Made by a program: the position numbers and the translations under genes. DNA of 64,000 nt from Chrysopilus asiliformis (taxonomy: Eukaryota; Arthropoda; Insecta; Diptera; Rhagionidae), in the NCBI GenBank assembly GCA_964034945.1, contig OZ035960.1, positions 91,291,848 to 91,355,847 on the forward strand. The letters run 5' to 3'. The notes under the pieces were generated by a model. That model ran no database searches and was not told the DNA's origin. It saw only the letters and a program-made list of their open reading frames with translations. Below, piece by piece: positions 1 through 10,730 of this stretch. Within the stretch, counting starts at the first letter, position 1, and each line of letters begins with the position of its first letter.

Positions 1-82
1 CTTCACTTGGGATTTTTCATCGCAGAGATTTTTGATTGACCAATCAGAGCTCGAGTTGACGGCGATATCGCTTTTAAAAAAA
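1..82 (-). mobile_element. 89-bp MITE copy, cut by window edge
   Basis: Reverse complement of most of the complete copy at 8156-8244, sharing the core GATTGGTCAATC and the flanking ATCGCCGTCAACTCGAG. The left end is lost at the window edge, so its target duplication cannot be seen. A family D-like motif (TTCGCCTGCAGCACAT) follows at 85-104. Confidence 0.7.
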
Positions 83-230
83 AAGATTTCGCCTGCAGCA
101 CATTTCTTTCGTATAAGCCGAAAAAGGTTGGATAACTTAGAGCTGTTGTAATACGGGCCTCAATTTTTTGGGCCTGGGGCCTTAAATTGGTTAAATCCGC
201 CCTGAATTCAATTTGTATTTTGCAATCCAA

Positions 231-2845
231 GTAAAACTCTAAGTACGACAGGGTCCCAGAGGGGGTGGGGGAGGGAGGTTTGTTACGAAACCTGATATCT
301 GGGAAGGATTATCCCACATTGGTATACAAAGTAAATTTCGATATAATTAAGTTAAAGAAAAACTTTTTTTTTTCGTGATTTAAAAGCAATCAATTATATC
401 AAAATTTTCCCATTTAATCTGCTTAATGATCCAAAAATCACTCTTTTTTCGCAGTTTTTCCCATTCAGACGAACATTACACCAAAAACTAAAAAAAATGT
501 AAAATTGCAAAAAAAAAAAATAATTTGTATACGTCTTACTATTACAGGTTCAAATTTAGCCTCATTTTTTTTTTTTAATTTTGAAAATCCCCGACAAGTG
601 AGTCAGATGGCAAGATTTTGGGATTCGAATGGAATCCGAACTCAAATGAATAAATGTTTAAAAATGAATAAAAATATATATATATATATTTAAAATAATA
701 CTAAAAAATTGCGCATAAAACTAAATTAAACAAGTGGAGATTTCATAGATATTTTGTTTACTTAGTTGTTAATCAAAGATAAGTTCTCCAATATCTAGCG
801 ATTATTTGTTAATTGGTGACCCACACCGCAAACCATCAGCTTTTCCATTAAGTTAAGTTTATTACATTATTACGTATATGCTTACAATCTCTTTTAAGTT
901 TGTTATGTGTCTTTACCACTAATTCCCCTTAGCCGTATATCAAATACCCCGCCCGCAACGGTTCCCATCGATCGAGTTAAGTAATCGAAAAGGTGTTGAG
1001 ATGAATATGTGTTACCTTTTCGTTTACCTGGCTGCTTAGCTCTGGTTCGGTTGTCATACCAAAGCTTTTATTGGTTGTGGTGGTGACGGTGAGTTATTTG
1101 CGGACTTCGCAAAACGAACCGGTTTTGCTTTTGTTTTGAATCTAGACGAAAAGGTATCCATTCGCATTCACAGTGTAAACATTGGCCGCCTGGAAAACCG
1201 GGATGGAAGTAATCATTCAGTGGGATTACCTTGGCTCTCCCTCGCTCATACACCTGCCTCATGAGCAAATTAGAAGCTCGTTGAATGGGTTCAAATCGTT
1301 GTAGCAGATAAATCAATTTCAGCGATTTGCTTAGATTTGAAGCTTCCGGACGGATGAATGTTTTACGTCACAAATTTGCAGTCCGGAACCAGACTGGTCA
1401 CGCGTTTTGGGGGGGTTTCCTTAATGTAACTCAAAATGTGATAGGGTTATTTATTAATTCTTCGGGTCAGATGGGGTCAAATTGCAATTGGATAAATTGA
1501 GTAACAGCCACCTGGCACACGAGAAATTTGAGTTTTTTTTCACAATGTTGAATTGTTTTTCTACAAACAATTTTTACTATTAGTAAATCATATTAACATC
1601 TTCTAAAGTTTTCTGAACACATCATAAAGCATTTATTTATAAGTTGTCTAATTTGTTTTAAATAAAAAATAAATATTAATAGTTATTTATTCAAAATAAT
1701 GCAAATTTTCAGACAATTGCAAACATGTTTTTCGAAACTAGGCAAACGACATGTAAATATTTTGATTTTATAAGTTAGAGGTCACATTTGAAATGTTGCG
1801 TATAATCTACGGTAGAAAGTCAGCAGAGAGTTTTTTTTTCGACTGATGCCCAGAAGGTGGTGCGCTCCAACATGACGCCATACACAAATTTTGACGGATT
1901 GTGTTTAATTTATTTCGTCGTTTAGTTTGTTTTTGCAAAGTGATTGTTGCATAAATTATGAGACAATGTTTACAGTTTACACACTTTTAAACTCTTTCGC
2001 GCCCAATTTTCGTGTTCCTATATCCGTTGTTGGCTCACGCGACCATCTGATTTCGGTATTGCGGGTTGAGGTGCACGAGAAACATTGAAATTTGCATTTT
2101 GCGAAAGATTTTTTGTTGTTGTGAAAACATTTTTGAAATTCAAATTCGGTACGTGGATGGGTTTCGAAGAACACATTCAGCTTCGTTTAATGAAAATGTC
2201 AACTTAGGTTAAATGGAGTACGTGGCATGGCTGCCGATGCAACAGTCGAGGAGTAATTTCTATTTAAAAAAAACTCTGGATGAGTATTTGCTTGTTAAAG
2301 CTGAGTCAGACACTTGGATCAGATGAGAAAATTAAAATTCTACATTTTTCTAACAGTTAAATCTAAATTAACCTCATTGGCAAATTGTTTCGAAATTAGA
2401 CAAGAGATGGCAGTAATTTTAATGACGTAATTATTTGTCATAGACAATAATGTAGCTCGGGTTGCATTCAAACTCATTAAGTGGCATTTACATTACTGTC
2501 TAAATCGAGACAGTAGCTAGTCGGTATACGAGATTTGTATCTGCTGGATAACCTCTTCAGCGATCTGCAAGTCCACCACATTCTTCCACGAAGCAGGACA
2601 GGACTTCGTCGAGGAATGTGGTGGAGAAGGCCAAATCCCCCACCCGGATGTATCGCTAAAAGAAGATCTATTTTATGGTGAAAATACGTCAAAATACGTC
2701 TAGAGTAGTTTAAAGTATAGCAGGATAGGGTTTAATTAGAAATAATAGCAGGCGGGACGTTAAAAAGAAAGGCGAACCTTGTGGCACTTTTTAGCATACA
2801 GGGTTGTCCAAAAAAGCTACACACTTGAAAAGTGTTAAATATCAT
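231..2845. other. Non-coding stretch, no gene recognised
   Basis: AT-rich sequence with homopolymer runs. A somewhat GC-richer patch at about 780-1400 contains a minus-strand open frame of 82 codons (1068-1316). Its codons and residues do not resemble a family I know and no convincing splice sites frame it, so I do not call it. A strong hairpin at 2572-2625 is listed separately. Confidence 0.5.
2572..2625. other. Hairpin with 22-bp arms
   Basis: Arms 2572-2593 (TCCACCACATTC...) and 2604-2625 (...GAATGTGGTGGA) pair with two mismatches across a 10-base loop. The outer flanks do not continue the stem, so it is shorter than a usual pre-miRNA. It could be an RNA hairpin or the core of a foldback element. 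Confidence 0.5.
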
Positions 2846-3316
2846 ATTTCCATCTACCTGAAATCTCGGGATTTAAAAAAAGTGATTTCGAAGTGTTTCC
2901 ATCTAGCAGCGAGATTTCATTCGAGATTTCAAGTGTCATACGTTGTTTACTATTAAGAACTGCTGAAGCTAGTTCTACAATGGAGGGATCTCGTAAAAAC
3001 ATTTTTCTAAACCAAGAGCTGGCCATAGTCAATAAGTTTATATTTTTGTGTAATAACAGTAAAAGAAATTCAAGTTTGTAACAGTACAAGAATTCAATGA
3101 CAGTTAACAATATTTAAATTTTGACACATGGTGACTGTTGCTGAATAACATTGCAGGGTTGTTACAACGAATTTAGGGGATTTTGAACGAGATGTAAACA
3201 AAATCTCGTGATTTCAAGTTGGTTTTAAAATCAATTATTGTATGGGAAATCTACTAGATTTGGATTCCTATTTGGCGAAATATCGCAAAATCTCGAGATT
3301 TGCGGTAGATGGAAAC
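2846..3316. mobile_element. Foldback/MITE-like element
   Basis: The ends are inverted repeats of about 30 bp: TTTCCATCTACC followed by AAATCTCGGGATTT on the left, and AAATCTCGAGATTT...GGTAGATGGAAA on the right (3290-3315). The interior is about 420 bp with short open frames on both strands but no recognisable transposase. No clear target duplication was found. Class II non-autonomous origin is inferred from structure alone. Confidence 0.6.
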
Positions 3317-4389
3317 GTGGTATAAGTCCGAAAAAAAATTAAAGAAAATTGTTAAATCGTAAAAGTTTAAAGAGAAATTACTTACGCAAAAACCCGTTAA
3401 AAGAAAATTGAAAATCGTTTTATTGTGCTTTTAATCAAGATTTGCATCGCAAATATCTTTTTTTATCTCATTTAAAAAGGTTTAAGAATTTTCAATCTTA
3501 CAAATATATCTTTTTTCGCAAAAAAATATCGAAAATTCGTTCATAGAATTTTTGTGTTCCTCTTTTGGGGTGTTTTCTTAAATTCTTAAATTGAAAAGAA
3601 GAAAGAAAAAAAAACTGTCGATGCGTAATCAAAGGAAAATCGAGGGTAGTTTACACATTCATAAAAGCAGGTGTAAGCCAGGGTATTTGAATTTCAAAGA
3701 CTTTTATTGAAACGAAATAAGTCTTTCTAAATAGGGGGCTGTTTCCTCAATTTTTTTTTATTTATTACGGAAATTTTTTTGGGGTTTCCCCAATCGATAT
3801 CTCTAATAATCAACTGAATTCTAGTCGACATGTTGCTTATTATATTTCAAAATCTATTCAATGACTATCGAAAATATGGTAGAAAATCTCAAAGACTTGG
3901 CAACGAAGTACTTTGGGGTTGGTAAATATGTAATGTTCCCTTAAATAACTTAAAAGCTGAAGTTTATTAGATATGGCAGAGCTAATGATGAGTCGAAATC
4001 AATACCTTGTAACTTAATGCGCATCGTTGGGGGGTGGAAGAAAAGAAGGTGTGTCGCACCTGGCAAAACTCGGAGCAATTTAATTGGGGGTTGCACTCTG
4101 GGGACTGCTTCGAGGTTGATTTATGTGACATTGGACACATGAGTCGGGGTAATTTCGTAGTCTAGTGTCCCTTGGACGATGTCAATAAAAGATTATAGTT
4201 TGCTACAGGGTGTTCGAGAAGGTTTTTGGATAGGTTTTAGCTCGCATCACTTAATTTTTTTGCGATTGCTTTATTTTGATAAAAAAGACGAGTTTTCAGT
4301 ACCCGGCTTTGTTCGGCTAATAATCGATAAGTTATTTTGATATATCAATCATTGCGGAAGGGATTGTCAAAAAAAAAATGTATAAACAC
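3317..4389. other. Non-coding stretch, no gene recognised
   Basis: AT-rich DNA with several poly-A/T runs. I see no coding signal, RNA gene or clear repeat boundary. Confidence 0.5.
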
Positions 4390-4640
4390 TGTTATTCTGG
4401 CGTTGTGACCGGTCACAATCTGTATATAGCGGTTTTGGCACAAAAGATGATAATTTTCCAGTGAATTTTTCCATGAGAAATTAAATGGAAAGTTTTTCAA
4501 ATATCAAATCAGAGAGATACAAAGCAGATGGAAATATACCGTGAAAATACGACAATATTAATTATTGAATGTCTCGACCATTTGAACTTTTAATACTTCT
4601 TGTCAGATCAGTGACAGAGATTATGGCGTCACTCTGATGA
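4390..4640. repeat. Dispersed repeat F, copy 1
   Basis: Shares with 56850-57020 the block TTATTCTGGCG..GACCGGTCACAA..TGTATAT, then GCACAAAAG(A/C)TGATAATTTT and a downstream GTGAAAA(T/C)AC...GTCA-type segment. At 4403-4418 it carries a perfect 16-bp palindrome, TTGTGACCGGTCACAA. Non-coding; transposon class unknown. Confidence 0.55.
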
Positions 4641-4679
4641 GATCCAGCCATTGATTCCCAGGATCAAAACTAGATGTTT

Positions 4680-5965
4680 CCCTTTACAAAATCAACGCTC
4701 CTGCGCAATTTATAACCCGACGAATACAATATTAGTTTACCAAAAAATATGATTTTTTTTACGAAATCTGAAATATTTCCACAACGGTAAAATATATCGA
4801 TTTACGGTAAAAGGCAAAAATGTGTAAAGAATTTTAATATATTTAATTGTTTCTTAAACTGCTTTTTTTGAAAAAGTGCTAATTTGCAAGCAGTTGGCAA
4901 AAATCTTTTTCTTTATGTATTAATGAAAATATCTCAATAACGGTAAACGATAGCAGATAACGGTAAAAGACAAAATTGTGGAAAATGTTATTCTCTTCAA
5001 TTTATCTCAAGATTGACCTACGGAAAACCAGTTAGTTTGCGAGAACATCGTAAGCGAGGGCGTACACGGAGCAACTTGCGGGCATCAGCATGCCGCAACT
5101 TCACCAAATTATAGGAAAGAAACGAGTGCGGCAAGAGGGGAAAAGTCGCCACTCGAAAAATGTTCTTCTCGTCTTATTTTACGCACACAAACAAAGTCGC
5201 TCGTGTAGCACGTTAGCATGCATGTGTGCGTAATTTCATTGACTCGTAAACATATCCCAAATAAATGAAAATTGAATGCAAATAGTGAAATACCAATTGC
5301 AGGTAGTTTTATTTTTCAGGTATGTAGGAAAGGGTAAATGCCATAACAAATTACCAGTCCTTATTCTTCTATTGTTGGCAGTTTCTATTGTGGCAATTGA
5401 TGTCGCCTCGGTGCTAGCTAGAAAGGGAATGAGCTGGAAATACAAGACATATATGAGAACCACACACACATGAGCGATCGCTTGTTGTACACAAGTTTTT
5501 CCTACTAAAAAGTGAAGAAGCGTGTACGTCGGAAAGGACCAAAAGTTGCCGCGACGAGAAGAAGCGTGTGCGTTCGCACTAAGAAGCTGATTTAAAAAAA
5601 CGTCAAAACTCGATACCGGTTTGAGATATCGAGGTGTCTTCGATTTTACTCTCTTCAACTTTATTGTCTTCAATTTTTTTCATACAAAAAATTATTGAAA
5701 AACGCGTAGTGTAAATCGCGAAAAACGAAATTGCGATTTTTAAAAAGCCGCAATTTTTCTTACTTCCGGTTAACGGAATTCTACCAAAAATTGATAGGAG
5801 CATCCCATTCCAGGATCAAACATTCTTGTAAAATGTTATGGCTCTAGTTACAGTAGTTTTTGGGAGATCGTGTCAGACAGACATACAGACAGACAGACTA
5901 AGACAGACAACTGACAAAAAAACATTTATGTAATAATGCTCCAATCGACTTAGGAAATGTTTTTA
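4680..5965 (-). repeat. Dispersed repeat B, copy 1 (interrupted)
   Basis: Family B copies share, in order, a CTTTCTTATAC-like end, a GCGCAATTTAC block, paired AT-rich blocks around GATAACGGTAAAAGATA, a segment with ACTAACGG/CTAACTGG, GATATACCGTTAT, a GACA/CTGT microsatellite, and GCTCCAATCGACT. This copy runs on the minus strand and is split by about 550 bp of unrelated DNA at 5045-5592. It is non-coding and most likely a non-autonomous transposon of unknown class. Confidence 0.65.
5045..5592. mobile_element. Insertion inside repeat B copy 1
   Basis: GC-richer DNA that interrupts family B between its CTCGCAAACTAACTGG block (minus strand) and its TTTAAAT/GATATC block. The ends are imperfectly inverted (GTAAGCGAGGGCGTACAC on the left; GTGTGCGTTCGCACTAAG on the right), which suggests a TIR element. 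No transposase is present. Exact ends and duplication are unresolved. Confidence 0.5.
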
Positions 5966-6517
5966 AACAAATTAGGGGTTAAAAATTTTCATGCTTTATT
6001 ATACTTCTTATCAGAAAGTTAAAAATGAACTTTTCCTTAAATTTTTATGAATGCTTCATCGTTTTGTCGTTCGGCATAATTTTTTTTCGTGTGGTTTGAG
6101 ATTTGCCGAGAAATTTGCGGATTGTCGCACGTCTTGAGTTGAAGTTTACCACATAAACCGAATTATTTTTTCTTCTCAAGATTCGTTCATAAACCGAGCT
6201 TTTGCTGTCTTTTAAAAAAGCTTGCAATTTCTTTCTGCCCACCCTGTAAAATATAAAAAAAATATGGCTGTGTAACCAACGTTTTGCTATTTAAAAATTA
6301 GAAATGGCATATAATTAAATGCAAACTTTACCTTTATACGAACAAATAAATAATTATTTCAGATTGACTTCCGGATATTCGATTTCTAAATAAATTAGAC
6401 AAACTGTCCACTGGCTAGTAATCAGCAATGTCTAGAGGCTTTGCATTTAAAAAAAAACGATTTTCTTTTGTATTTGGTTTTCACATCGCTGGTGTTTGAT
6501 AATTTCAACATTTCAAT

Positions 6518-6835
6518 TTATTTATCAACCTTTGCATGCGTTTCACACATTTCTGCACAAATCAACTCCATAGTCGAATCAATGCCATTGACTTTTCTCG
6601 TCAGGCACGTTGGCTTGATTTTAGAGACCGTTTTAGTTTTGACAACTTTAATCGTCTCGTTTTCGCTAAAAACTATCGCACCACTTCCTGTCATACTAAA
6701 AACGTTTGCGATATCGTTTTTGACATGATTTTTTTCTTTGCATTGATATGCCAGCCAAGCGATTGGCATTTCCCAATTTGGATTATTCGCTGCAGGTTTA
6801 GAAGAAATGAATTCTTCACACTTGGCAGATTTCAT
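6518..6835 (-). CDS. Hypothetical 105-residue open frame
   Basis: ATG to stop on the minus strand. The product is Lys/Glu-rich with five cysteines and one stretch that looks protein-like (around NPNWEMPIAWLAYQC). It has no signal peptide, membrane segment or family motif that I recognise. The composition is less AT-driven than neighbouring chance frames, which is the only reason to list it. No polyadenylation or splice evidence supports it strongly. It may be a fragment of a gene or repeat. Confidence 0.22.
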   Translation of the reverse strand: MKSAKCEEFISSKPAANNPNWEMPIAWLAYQCKEKNHVKNDIANVFSMTGSGAIVFSENETIKVVKTKTVSKIKPTCLTRKVNGIDSTMELICAEMCETHAKVDK

Positions 6836-7125
6836 TTTACCCGTTTTTTTGGTTTAGCATTTTTTTTTAGAAAATTTTGTGGGTATCACTTCAAAGAGAA
6901 GAAGAAAATTGAATTCTTCGATTTAGAAATAAGTCTATTGACCGTAACCGTTTCTAATGGAACTTTTACTTTCATTGCTCAGACTTTGAAGTGACATTTT
7001 CCCTTTTTATTGGTTTTCAATCGATTGGAATTTAATTTTTTTTCTCACCTTCATTGCTATTTTTACACGTTAAAACAATAAACAATTGGATAACCAATTA
7101 AATTTCAATTTCTCTTCTTTTTCAG

Positions 7126-7163
7126 ATGAAACATGAACGAATCGCACCTGTAATCGAATTTAG
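7126..7163 (+). other. Possible 38-base micro-exon
   Basis: A strong acceptor (TCTCTTCTTTTTCAG ending at 7125) and a strong donor (TTTAG|GTAAGG at 7164) frame 38 bases that begin with ATG. The orientation matches the large gene that starts at 30604. It could be a 5' leader exon of that gene or chance. No other evidence. Confidence 0.25.
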
Positions 7164-8155
7164 GTAAGGTGAAATTGATAAGACGAGGAGTTTTTTTTTA
7201 AATTTTACCGGATATTCTTTGTGTATGATTTGGAAAAAATCGGTGATCCATTTATATTAATTTTTAGAATTTAAGAATTTTATGGCAAGAAAATTTAGAT
7301 TGAGTTTTGTGTCACATAAAAAAATTCGCCAAATAAAGTGTCAAATGTAAATAGCTCCTTATAAAAATTTCAATGGGAGCGAATAAATGAAACATCAGTG
7401 GTCTAGACCACTGTTGTCCAACCGGAAAAAAACAATTTTTTTATAGTACCCAATATGCTAAACAACGAATGTTATTTAATTTAACTTTATTGATTCTGGT
7501 GAAAATGTTCGACTTTTCTTTTAAATAATTTTACCGTAGGCAAAAAATTTATTTTCAAAAAATTTCACCTGCGGTGCATCATTCTTAAGCACTTTTTCAA
7601 TAAACCTATGATCTTTTCGATTATAGCCAGAGAAGGAGGTCGTGAGTAATTTTATAACTCTAAAATTCGAAGAAGAAGATCGCGAAAAAAGATTGGGTCC
7701 AGACTGCTGTCATGACCGTTGATGGGTTACAACGAAAGGCCTTACAAATGTTGTAATTTCTCAATTGTTCGCAATCCACGTAAAACTGTTGGTGCACAAA
7801 AGGAATGAAAAACTGTCAAGACACCTCAATTGAGGTGTCGAGTCGCACTTTGTCATGTAATAGCTAAATAAAATAAATAAGAACTCAACTTACTTAACTT
7901 TTTTTTTGATTTTCGACAATATTTTCGGAAAATTACCCGTAGACCAAAATTTGCTACCCCCACTTGTCACACTTTCTCAGCCCACCACCTTGCCACGCGT
8001 CAACTCCAACCCATAAGTTCTCAGAATCACATTTGTAAGGTTTGCATGATATTATCATGAATTTTTAACTTTCTTATACAAAGTATGAAAATAATTTACC
8101 GACCACTCCTGAGTCGATTGGAGCATTATTACAAAAAATGTCTTTCTGTCTGTTA

Positions 8156-8244
8156 CACCGTGTCTTCGATATCGCCGTCAACTCGAGCTCTGATTGGTCA
8201 ATCAAAAATCTCGGCGATGAAAAATCCCAAGTCAAGACACGGTG
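8156..8244. mobile_element. 89-bp MITE with TTA duplications
   Basis: Perfect 11-bp terminal inverted repeats CACCGTGTCTT / AAGACACGGTG, flanked on both sides by TTA (8153-8155 and 8245-8247). A second copy in the opposite orientation lies at 1-82. A 3-bp TTA duplication is typical of PIF/Harbinger (Tourist-type) MITEs, but the TIR does not let me assign the family firmly. It is inserted in family B copy 2. Confidence 0.75.
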
Positions 8245-8767
8245 TTAGTCTGTGTACAAGAATTCTCAAAAACTAATAGAGCTAGAGCCATGAAATTTTA
8301 CAGGCATGTTTGATTTTTCAGTTGTCTTATATTTATATGACAAAAGTTGAACACAGTAAAATTTCCTAATATTTCAAACTGGTATAGAGATATACCGTTA
8401 TTTAAAATAAACCACACTCTAAATGGTTTGTGTGAATTCACACTAAATTTTGTTGCAAAAAACTCATTTTTTGTAGTATTTTCACACTTCTGATGTGTGA
8501 TTTCCAACATTCGCGTGAAATCTCTATTTTTGAGTGATTTCACTACAAAATTTGTGTGATTTCCAAAACTCATTTAAGGGTTTTCGGGATCGCTGAATCA
8601 TGTTCTGGAGCCAAAAAGTTCGTCAGGACATATCAAAGGCAAGGATATACAGCCTTGGCCAAAAGTATTGAGCACCCATGATATATGGCAAAATAACCGT
8701 TATATTTAGATGGAGTCAAATAAAAATAGTTTTAGTAGAAGTTAATCGTTTATTGTAGGATAAAAAT

Positions 8768-9914
8768 TTAATATTTTGTGGGGCCACCCTTCGCCTTTAT
8801 AACGGCAGCGACCCTCTTAGGCATGGATGCGACGAGTTTCTTACATTCATCGGTGCTTATCGCGCTCCACTCTTCTTGGAGGTGCCTTTTTAAATCTTCT
8901 TTTGACGAAATTTGATGTGCCCGCACCTTACGCTTTAGTATAGCCCATGAATGTTCTATGGGGTTTAAATCCGGAGACTGCGAAGGCCACTCTAAAACAT
9001 CGACGCAATTTTCTTCAAACCAATTCTTTCTTTTGGTGAATTTATGGCATGGTGCGTTGTCTTGCTGAAACTTTACGCGATCCATGTTTCTATCTCCAAA
9101 AATGCATGAAAACGACGCCATAAGTGTAGTTTTGAGCACATCTATGTATTTTTTGGAGTTCATTTTGCCTTCACATACGAACATTTAACCAACTCCAAAA
9201 CCAGCCATGCAGCCCCAAACTATTATACTGCCACCCCCGTATTTTACGGTTGGTACAACACATTCGACATTATACTCTTCGCCTATTCGGCGGCGGACAT
9301 ACGATGCACGGGTGTACCGAAAACCTAAAAAATAATGAAAAAATATGATTTGTAAACCGTTGGATTTTACTACACTACACATATTTATCGGGTCGAAAAT
9401 AATGTTTTTCTACAGAAAAAGGAATTATTTTACTCATCTGAAAGTTTGATTCGTCCGACCATAGAATATTTGACCAATCTTGCTCGGTTAAACTTTTGTG
9501 TTTTAGAGCCCATTGGAAGCGAGCCTTTTTGTTTTTTTCGGAAAGCCACGGCTTCTTCCTGGCTTTGCAGCCTTTTAGACCAGCTTTCTGCAGTCTTCTT
9601 CGTGTCGTCCTGGCAGATATTGGCTTTCTAATTGTTACTGAAAAATCAGCAGCGAGCTCGAAAGACGTTTTTCTCCTATTTTTCAGTGAATCCCTTACTA
9701 ATATTCTGTCTTCACGATCTATAGTAAGTCGTTTTCGTCCAGATCTGTGTCTATTTTTATGCGATCCAGTCTTCTCGAACCGTTCGATAACATATTGCAC
9801 AGCTCGACGCGAACATTTAACGGTTTTAGAAATTTCCACTTGAGACTTGCCTTGCTGCTTCAAAAGTTGAATTTCTACCCGCTGTTGCAATGTCAGTTCT
9901 CTTTTTTTCGCCAT
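8768..9914 (-). pseudogene. Tc1 transposase (DD34E), intron plus one nonsense codon
   Basis: Cut-and-paste transposase acting on its own TIRs. The N-terminus is a paired-type helix-turn-helix (residues about 5-45) followed by a GRKR basic patch (59-62). The catalytic triad is visible: D154 in WSDES, D249 in FQQDNAPCH and E284 in PDLNPIEH, with 34 residues between the last two (DD34E, Tc1 type). Reading runs 9914-9434 and 9324-8768; a 109-bp segment with GT...AG ends and a pyrimidine-rich 3' end (9433-9325) must be removed to join the frame. The joined frame is 346 codons, the normal length for the family. Codon 207 is TAA (9185-9187) where relatives usually have Lys, so this copy should not make full-length protein unless read through. 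Confidence 0.93.
9325..9433 (-). other. Probable intron in Tc1 transposase
   Basis: On the minus strand it begins GTAAAATAATTCC and ends in a pyrimidine-rich tract, ATTATTTTTTAG. Removing it restores the frame (phase 1) between WSDESNFQM and the YVRRRIGEEYN segment with no missing family residues. An insertion that mimics an intron is less likely. Confidence 0.75.
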
Positions 9915-10229
9915 ATTTACATTAAAATATTTAATTTATTGAAAAAAAATCACTTCAAGGCACTACAGAACTGTATGTCTTCACAGCGAGCTGAGAAAGC
10001 GAACTAATCGGATATCAAAAAACACCACAAAAGCAAATTTTTAAGGTTCTAGATGTTTTGTTACTAACCAGCCACTTGACTATTGTTTAAATTTTATTTT
10101 TTAGATGCCGACAAAACTTTAATAAACAATACGATTGATTTGGAGCATCAGATTTTGTATATTAGTAAAATTTACAGGGTGCTCAATACTTTTGGCCAAG
10201 GCTGTATATTCGAAAACTAAAAAGTAAAT

Positions 10230-10440
10230 ACATAAAAAAAGTTAAAAAAAAATTTTTTGAAGAAAAGTATTAGGGAAAAAATAATCAGAAATAAAAGCGA
10301 AGTAAATATTTAATTTATTTTATTTTTATGCTTTTATCTCGCTTTTATTTCTGATACACGGTGTTCAAAATATTTTTTTTTCTTTTCAGTACATTTTTTT
10401 AATAAAAGCTTTTCATAGATTTTAATAAAAGCTTTTTAGT
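10230..10440. repeat. Repeat H, copy 1
   Basis: AT-rich foldback whose arms carry TCAGAAATAAAAGC and GCTTTTATTTCTGATAC, seen again at 27500-27690 and 53540-53715. It is bounded by TTTTTTTAGTACATTTT-type blocks. No coding content. Confidence 0.6.
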
Positions 10441-10566
10441 GAAATCGCACACATTTTGTGTGAAATCGCACACATTTTGTGTGAAATCGCACACATTTTG
10501 TGTGAAATCGCACACATTTTGTGTGAAATCGCACTCATTTTGTGTGAAATCGCACACATTTTGTGT
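10441..10566. repeat. 21-bp tandem array, six units
   Basis: Six near-identical units beginning GAAATCGCACACATTTTGTGT at 10441, 10462, 10483, 10504, 10525 and 10546; only one clear substitution (the 5th unit). Diverged units continue to about 10670. Because 21 is a multiple of three the array stays open as a heptapeptide repeat, which I treat as a by-product and not a gene. Confidence 0.9.
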
Positions 10567-10683
10567 GAATTCACTATTCTTTTCTTGATTTTTTGTGTGA
10601 AATCACTTCATATTTTGTTGGAATTCACGCTGATTTTTGTGTGAATTCACGCTCTATTTTCCAATCACACTTAAGTGTGAAAT

Positions 10684-10730
10684 CACTACATTTAATGTAG
10701 GAAACCCAGATTCCTACATTAAATGTAGTG
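10684..10730. repeat. Perfect 20-bp-arm hairpin
   Basis: CACTACATTTAATGTAGGAA at 10684-10703 is followed, after seven bases, by its exact reverse complement at 10711-10730. It lies near the right end of the GTGTGAAATC foldback. Confidence 0.85.

Larger units (their letters stand above)
5966..8044. other. Mostly non-coding stretch with weak candidates
   Basis: Holds a minus-strand open frame (6518-6835), a splice-framed 38-base segment (7126-7163), a scrap of the element seen at 15422-15645 (about 7250-7365), a perfect 18-bp palindrome CAGTGGTCTAGACCACTG (7396-7413) and one family D motif (7561-7580). No certain gene. Confidence 0.5.
8650..10204 (-). mobile_element. Tc1 element, nearly intact, TA duplication
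   Basis: 1,555 bp with perfect 28-bp terminal inverted repeats (8650-8677 and 10177-10204, starting CAGCCTTGGCCAAAAG) flanked by TA on each side (8648-8649, 10205-10206). It contains one transposase gene on the minus strand. Perfect TIRs and only one nonsense codon suggest a recent insertion. It lies inside repeat H sequence (compare about 27370-27500), which is itself within the GTGTGAAATC foldback. Confidence 0.95.

Noticed and set aside
1068..1316. 82-codon minus frame with Cys and His near its end
   Set aside because: The Cys/His spacing fits no zinc-binding motif, and no splice or poly(A) context was found.
5878..5907. GACA tract as an independent locus
   Set aside because: It is the standard microsatellite part of repeat B.
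10441..10680. CRISPR-like regular repeats
   Set aside because: Units are contiguous with no spacers, in a eukaryotic transposon.
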